This document shows positions 27,577-30,197 of a stretch of DNA of 30,197 nt, piece by piece. Source of the stretch: a virus. Made by a program: the position numbers and the translations under genes. The notes under the pieces were generated by a model that was not told where the DNA came from, made no database searches, and saw only the letters and a list, made by a program, of their open reading frames with translations. Position 1 is the first letter of the stretch, and every line of letters begins with the position of its first letter. The stretch is from IMG/VR virus record IMGVR_UViG_3300047163_000237, positions 1 through 30,197 of that record; one strand, given 5' to 3'.

Positions 27577-27927
27577 CTACAGCAGTTCTTTTTGCTGCGA
27601 ACTGGACTCAGCTTTTGCCTTCTTAAAGTTCAAGTCTGGCTCTACATCAGGGTGTAGTGCTCTCTGAGTTTGGTTTAGTAGACCTTCAATCGTCAGGAGT
27701 TGAATACGAGGATACTTCTGCCCGATAAACTCACCTTTCTTAAGGTGATTCTCTCTCTGGTAGAAGCCAGCAGTAGCAGCGTCAGCTATCATGCCCTTGG
27801 TAGGAGTCTCTAGGGAGATGAATATACCTATATCTGCCTTCTCACGTTCTCTTACTGCCATCAGGGAGCGTATGTCATCAGCTTTGATGTTGCCTCCCCC
27901 CTTAACGCTAACGATGATCTTGAGCAC
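27577..27927 (-). pseudogene. C-terminal fragment of a methylase-linked Mrr-type nuclease domain
   Basis: This 116-codon frame has only a GTG start and a TAG stop just before it. The protein matches the C-terminal half of the Mrr-like endonuclease domain often fused to N6-adenine DNA methylases: KIIVSVKGGGNIKADDIRSL, then EREKADIGIFISLETPTKGM, AGFY, and YPRIQLLTIEGLL with a lysine-rich end. In complete proteins about a hundred residues with the first catalytic acid precede this point. Here that part is missing, so it is most likely inactive. It abuts another truncated gene at the same place, suggesting a deletion joined the two. Confidence 0.65.
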
Positions 27928-28099
27928 CCTGCTGCACTAGGTAGTAGTCTGCGATAGGCTCTGTGTCTCCGCAGACAGAGCAGCATTTGTCCGTACCTGC
28001 CTTTTTGATTATCGCTCTGGTTTGTTCTGCCTGCACAGGGTCAAACTTTTCCAGCAGGGAGAACCATTCGACGGTATGAGGGGTGACGCAATGAGCCAT
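27908..28099 (-). pseudogene. Truncated zinc-ribbon-type protein, N-terminal part
   Basis: A 63-codon frame from ATG 28099 gives HTVEWFSLLEKFDPVQAEQT, RAIIKKAGTDKCCSVCGDTE and PIADYYLVQQG. This resembles a common small bacterial protein with a first CxxC and, further on, a second CxxC ('LCDDC') that completes a metal site. Here the frame ends after DHR with no second pair. The breakpoint coincides with the 5' end of the nuclease fragment, in another frame with a 20-base overlap. It is probably a remnant, although a short functional protein cannot be excluded. Confidence 0.5.
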
Positions 28100-28123
28100 G
28101 CCCTAAGCTGTCACGATGCAGGC

Positions 28124-28160
28124 AAAAAGAAAGCCCTCCTGCATCGCTGCTAGGAGGGCT
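28124..28160 (-). terminator. Rho-independent terminator of the AT-hook gene
   Basis: The leftward strand has AGCCCTCCT / AGGAGGGCT around an 11-base loop, followed by TTCTTTTT. It lies 18 bases after the stop of the AT-hook gene. Confidence 0.85.
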
Positions 28161-28178
28161 GATCTTGGTTAGGGTAGG

Positions 28179-28706
28179 TTATTTCTTGAGGGCGAACGTA
28201 GCAGGAGCAACACGCTTCGCGGCCTTCTTACCTGCACCAGCGTAAAAGAACGCGGTTACGTTGGCTGGCTTGTTCCCGGTAGCAGCAGCTATCTCTGCAA
28301 TCTTGGCCCCTGCCTTGCCCTTGGACGCGAGAAAGGAAAGGATGGCTGCACCTACTGCCCCTCGCTTGCCCTTGGCCTTCTTAGGAGCCTTCCTTGCTCC
28401 TGTAGCTTTGATGTCAGAGACAGTGCCGATAGGCCCGATGTTTCTTGGCTTACGTCCACGCTTCGCGGTCTTAGGTGCAACGGGTGCTGCTGACGTGACG
28501 CCAAGGTTTACTAGCTGAGCTTCGAGAGCTTCTACGATGCCTCTAGCTTCTTTAAGTTTGTGCGTGACCGCTTCAATCTCTTTATCCTTCTTCTCTTTGA
28601 GAAGTTCTGAGAGTTGAGTGTAAGACAGACTGTTTAGGACAGTCTCCATTGCCTTAACTTCGCTCGCTATTTCCTTTTCGTCTTTCTTAGTTGGGGTATT
28701 GGACAT
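28179..28706 (-). CDS. Nucleoid-associated protein with AT-hook
   Basis: The 175-residue protein has three parts: a coiled coil at about residues 10-68 (SYTQLSELLKEKKDKEIEAV, then KLKEARGIVEALEAQLVNLG), an AT-hook KRGRKPR at 82-88, and a Lys/Ala-rich C-terminal winged-helix-like domain (GAAILSFLASKGKAGAKIAE, then IAAATGNKPANVTAFFY). Oligomerising coil plus minor-groove hook is the plan of H-NS-like silencers and phage-carried nucleoid proteins. It stands alone with its own terminator and may be expressed in the prophage to silence genes, though no family is proven. Confidence 0.75.
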   Translation of the reverse strand: MSNTPTKKDEKEIASEVKAMETVLNSLSYTQLSELLKEKKDKEIEAVTHKLKEARGIVEALEAQLVNLGVTSAAPVAPKTAKRGRKPRNIGPIGTVSDIKATGARKAPKKAKGKRGAVGAAILSFLASKGKAGAKIAEIAAATGNKPANVTAFFYAGAGKKAAKRVAPATFALKK

Positions 28707-28745
28707 GCCGGAAAGCTAGTGCCGTGACTAGGTAACGACAAGATC

Positions 28746-28784
28746 AAAAAAAATAGGGACTGACGATTAAGCCAGTCCCTATTT
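28746..28784 (-). terminator. Rho-independent terminator after the excisionase candidate
   Basis: A perfect 12-bp stem AAATAGGGACTG / CAGTCCCTATTT with a 10-base loop runs into eight T residues on the leftward strand. It lies four bases after the stop of 28789-29004 and separates the integrase unit from the AT-hook gene. Confidence 0.9.
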
Positions 28785-28788
28785 CCGC

Positions 28789-29004
28789 TTACTCTTTCAG
28801 CTTAGGCCAGCCGTCTAAGTTCGCTCTGTCTACTGCTAGGTCTAACGCCTTCCTATCGTAGGAGGTATTCTTGCTGTGTTGTATCAGCGGCTTTACCCAT
28901 CCTGCTTTAGTCAGACTGTTTAGATTAGCTTCGCCTCCTACGTACTGTCTTGCTTGTGGGAGGCGAAGCACCCTAGGAACTATCGCTAACTCTGCATACT
29001 TCAT
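28789..29004 (-). CDS. Excisionase-like small DNA-binding protein
   Basis: The 71-residue protein has an N-terminal helix-wing pattern (VPRVLRLPQARQYVGGEANL) followed by LTKAGWVKPLIQHSKNTSYD and RKALDLAVDRANLDGW. This is the MerR/Xis-like layout in which a short HTH is followed by a strand carrying S/K-x-x-x-YD and a last helix. Its size and place next to the integrase make it the recombination directionality factor candidate. It lies downstream of the integrase in the same direction, whereas xis is more often upstream. Confidence 0.6.
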   Translation of the reverse strand: MKYAELAIVPRVLRLPQARQYVGGEANLNSLTKAGWVKPLIQHSKNTSYDRKALDLAVDRANLDGWPKLKE

Positions 29005-29028
29005 GTCTACGCCTTACAGATGCTCTGT

Positions 29029-29069
29029 AGCACCTTACAGGGTGCTCCTAGGTCTAATCACCTAGGAGC
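29029..29069. repeat. Overlapping inverted repeats between integrase and excisionase candidate
   Basis: GCTCCTAGGT (29044-29053) and ACCTAGGAGC (29060-29069) form a 10-bp stem around CTAATC. An overlapping AGCACC (29029-29034) pairs with GGTGCT (29041-29046). The two share bases and cannot both form. No T tract follows on either strand. They may be recombination arm or Xis sites, or an RNA switch after the integrase stop. Confidence 0.5.
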
Positions 29070-29102
29070 TACTATCACTTTCCTGTCTATTCTGGTTTAG
29101 AA

Positions 29103-30197
29103 TCAAACCAGCAAATCAATCGCGTTGTCACTAGGCGCAAGGTGCGCGTAGTGCATCGTAGTAACCTGTACAGTGTCGCCAAGCCATAGAGCAACCTTGT
29201 AGATGCTGACGCCAGACTGAGCGAGGATAGAGGCAAAGGTATGCCGTGCGACGTGAGGGCAGAGCCAGCTAAGGTCTACCACGTTTTCACAATCCTCTGA
29301 CAGCTTCGCCTCTGCGAGCTTGCGCGTCTCCTGCCACCGTCCAGAGAAGTTGTAACGGTACTTACCCGTATTGTCCAAACGCTCAGGCTCCACAATGAAG
29401 GTACTGTCTGGCATCTCGAAAGTTTCGAGGAATGCCCTAAACGTCTTGCTGATGGGTACGGTACGGTTTTTCTTGTTCTTAGGGGTAAACGTATCCGTCT
29501 TGTGAATGCTGATGAAACCCTTGTCCAGATGGAACCAGTCAGGGCGAGCCTGTACGATCTCATTGAAGCGCATACCCGCATGAAACGCACAGAGCAGGAT
29601 AAACGTCATGGTGCTATCGTCGCCAGCAGCAGCAATGAAAGCGTCTCGCTGCTCTTTCGTGGCGAACACAGTACGGTTAGGTTGCGTGGCCTTGTTCAAC
29701 TTGAAAGGCTTGCAAGGGTTGTCAAAGCGCATCCTCTTTTCGACAGTCCACGCCATGACTGCCTTAACCGCACGGATGTAGGAGCGTGCCGAGTTTTCAG
29801 ACAGAGGCTTGCCGTTTTTCAGGGTGCGCTTGCGAAGCATCCCGTAGAAGCCCTCTACGTCTTCCGTAGTAACGGACTTGGCTTGCTTGTTCTTAACGAA
29901 CTTGGCGAACTGGTTCAACGCCAGCCGTGCCCATTTCGAGGTATTGCGCGTATGCTTCTCCGTGCTCTCCTTGCTGGCGATGTACTTGCCGATAGTGTCC
30001 GTAAAGGTTTCCGTCTGGTGTCCCTCCTTGGCGACAGGTACGGGTGCATTAGCCTTTGCGAGTGCAGCGCGGGTGATAGCGATTGATACATCATCGGTAG
30101 CAAGGGAGATGGCGCGACGTTTGCCGTTCTCTTGGATGCGATACCAGAATGTATTTCCACGTTTGTAAATTCCCTGAGCGAGTTTTGGATTAGCCAT
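29103..30197 (-). CDS. int: Tyrosine recombinase (phage integrase)
   Basis: The 364-residue protein has the full tyrosine recombinase plan. An N-terminal arm-binding segment (GIYKRGNTFWYRIQENGKRR, residues 9-28) is followed by a SAM-like core-binding domain at about 64-165 and the catalytic domain from 175. Visible catalytic residues are Arg210 (GMRFNEI), Lys240/243 in the beta hairpin, His315 and Arg318 (HVARHTFAS), and Tyr350 (MHYAHL). The position usually held by His in LGH is Asp341 (WLGD), a less common variant. The start codon is the last three bases of the window, so upstream signals and attP are not seen. The length is normal. It should integrate and excise the element. Confidence 0.93.
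   Translation of the reverse strand: MANPKLAQGIYKRGNTFWYRIQENGKRRAISLATDDVSIAITRAALAKANAPVPVAKEGHQTETFTDTIGKYIASKESTEKHTRNTSKWARLALNQFAKFVKNKQAKSVTTEDVEGFYGMLRKRTLKNGKPLSENSARSYIRAVKAVMAWTVEKRMRFDNPCKPFKLNKATQPNRTVFATKEQRDAFIAAAGDDSTMTFILLCAFHAGMRFNEIVQARPDWFHLDKGFISIHKTDTFTPKNKKNRTVPISKTFRAFLETFEMPDSTFIVEPERLDNTGKYRYNFSGRWQETRKLAEAKLSEDCENVVDLSWLCPHVARHTFASILAQSGVSIYKVALWLGDTVQVTTMHYAHLAPSDNAIDLLV

Noticed and set aside
27908-27960. Frameshift joining the zinc-ribbon fragment and the nuclease fragment into one protein
   Set aside because: No slippery sequence is visible at the overlap, and the two parts belong to unrelated families, so a deletion junction is simpler.
29502-30086. Long open frame on the rightward strand opposite the integrase (194 codons)
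   Set aside because: The integrase frame has all catalytic motifs; the opposite frame has no recognisable feature and is a shadow.

Overview
The window carries most of a temperate tailed phage or prophage. A tyrosine integrase (29103-30197) with an excisionase-sized DNA-binding gene (28789-29004) lies at the right edge. A packaging, head and tail block fills the left two thirds. The portal, GpA-type large terminase, Bbp17-like major capsid protein, Bbp16-like cement protein, S49 head protease and tape-measure-like coiled coil point to a virus with a long non-contractile tail; no sheath gene is seen. The host is not certain. The DNA has balanced base composition and is rich in CTAG, which argues against enterobacteria. 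A Gram-negative soil group such as Acidobacteriota is only a guess.

Layout. Positions 1-452 hold two small rightward genes and a terminator. From about 23610 down to 547 nearly everything is read leftward. First comes a structured leader, then small DNA-binding proteins (20576-23200), two HNH-AP2 endonucleases with small companions (19245-20604), then terS, terL, portal, a zinc-peptidase-like protein, the head protease, scaffold candidate, capsid and cement. A strong terminator follows (9689-9724), then a glycosyltransferase, connectors, tail proteins, tape measure, tail-tip proteins and a small membrane protein. One gene (17858-18346) is inserted backwards between terS and terL. The region 23610-24458 has no convincing gene and is packed with hairpins and GATGC motifs; it is the best origin or control-region candidate. 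Rightward from it are a Rep-like winged-helix protein, a DUF3102-like protein, a second glycosyltransferase and a small protein. Positions 26818-27370 look like a switch region with a probable leaderless promoter and two palindromes. After it come two small membrane proteins, two truncated gene remnants, an AT-hook nucleoid protein, the excisionase candidate and the integrase.

The most striking signal is the hexamer GTTGAC. By eye I find it ten times in the window, always on the leftward strand and always 14-18 bases before a start codon (14 bases in six cases). It precedes the first gene of late translational clusters, most of which lack a Shine-Dalgarno sequence, and I found no copy elsewhere on either strand. 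It looks like a phage-specific mark for late gene initiation or mRNA processing. I recognise no endolysin, no CI-like repressor, no tRNA and no CRISPR array.
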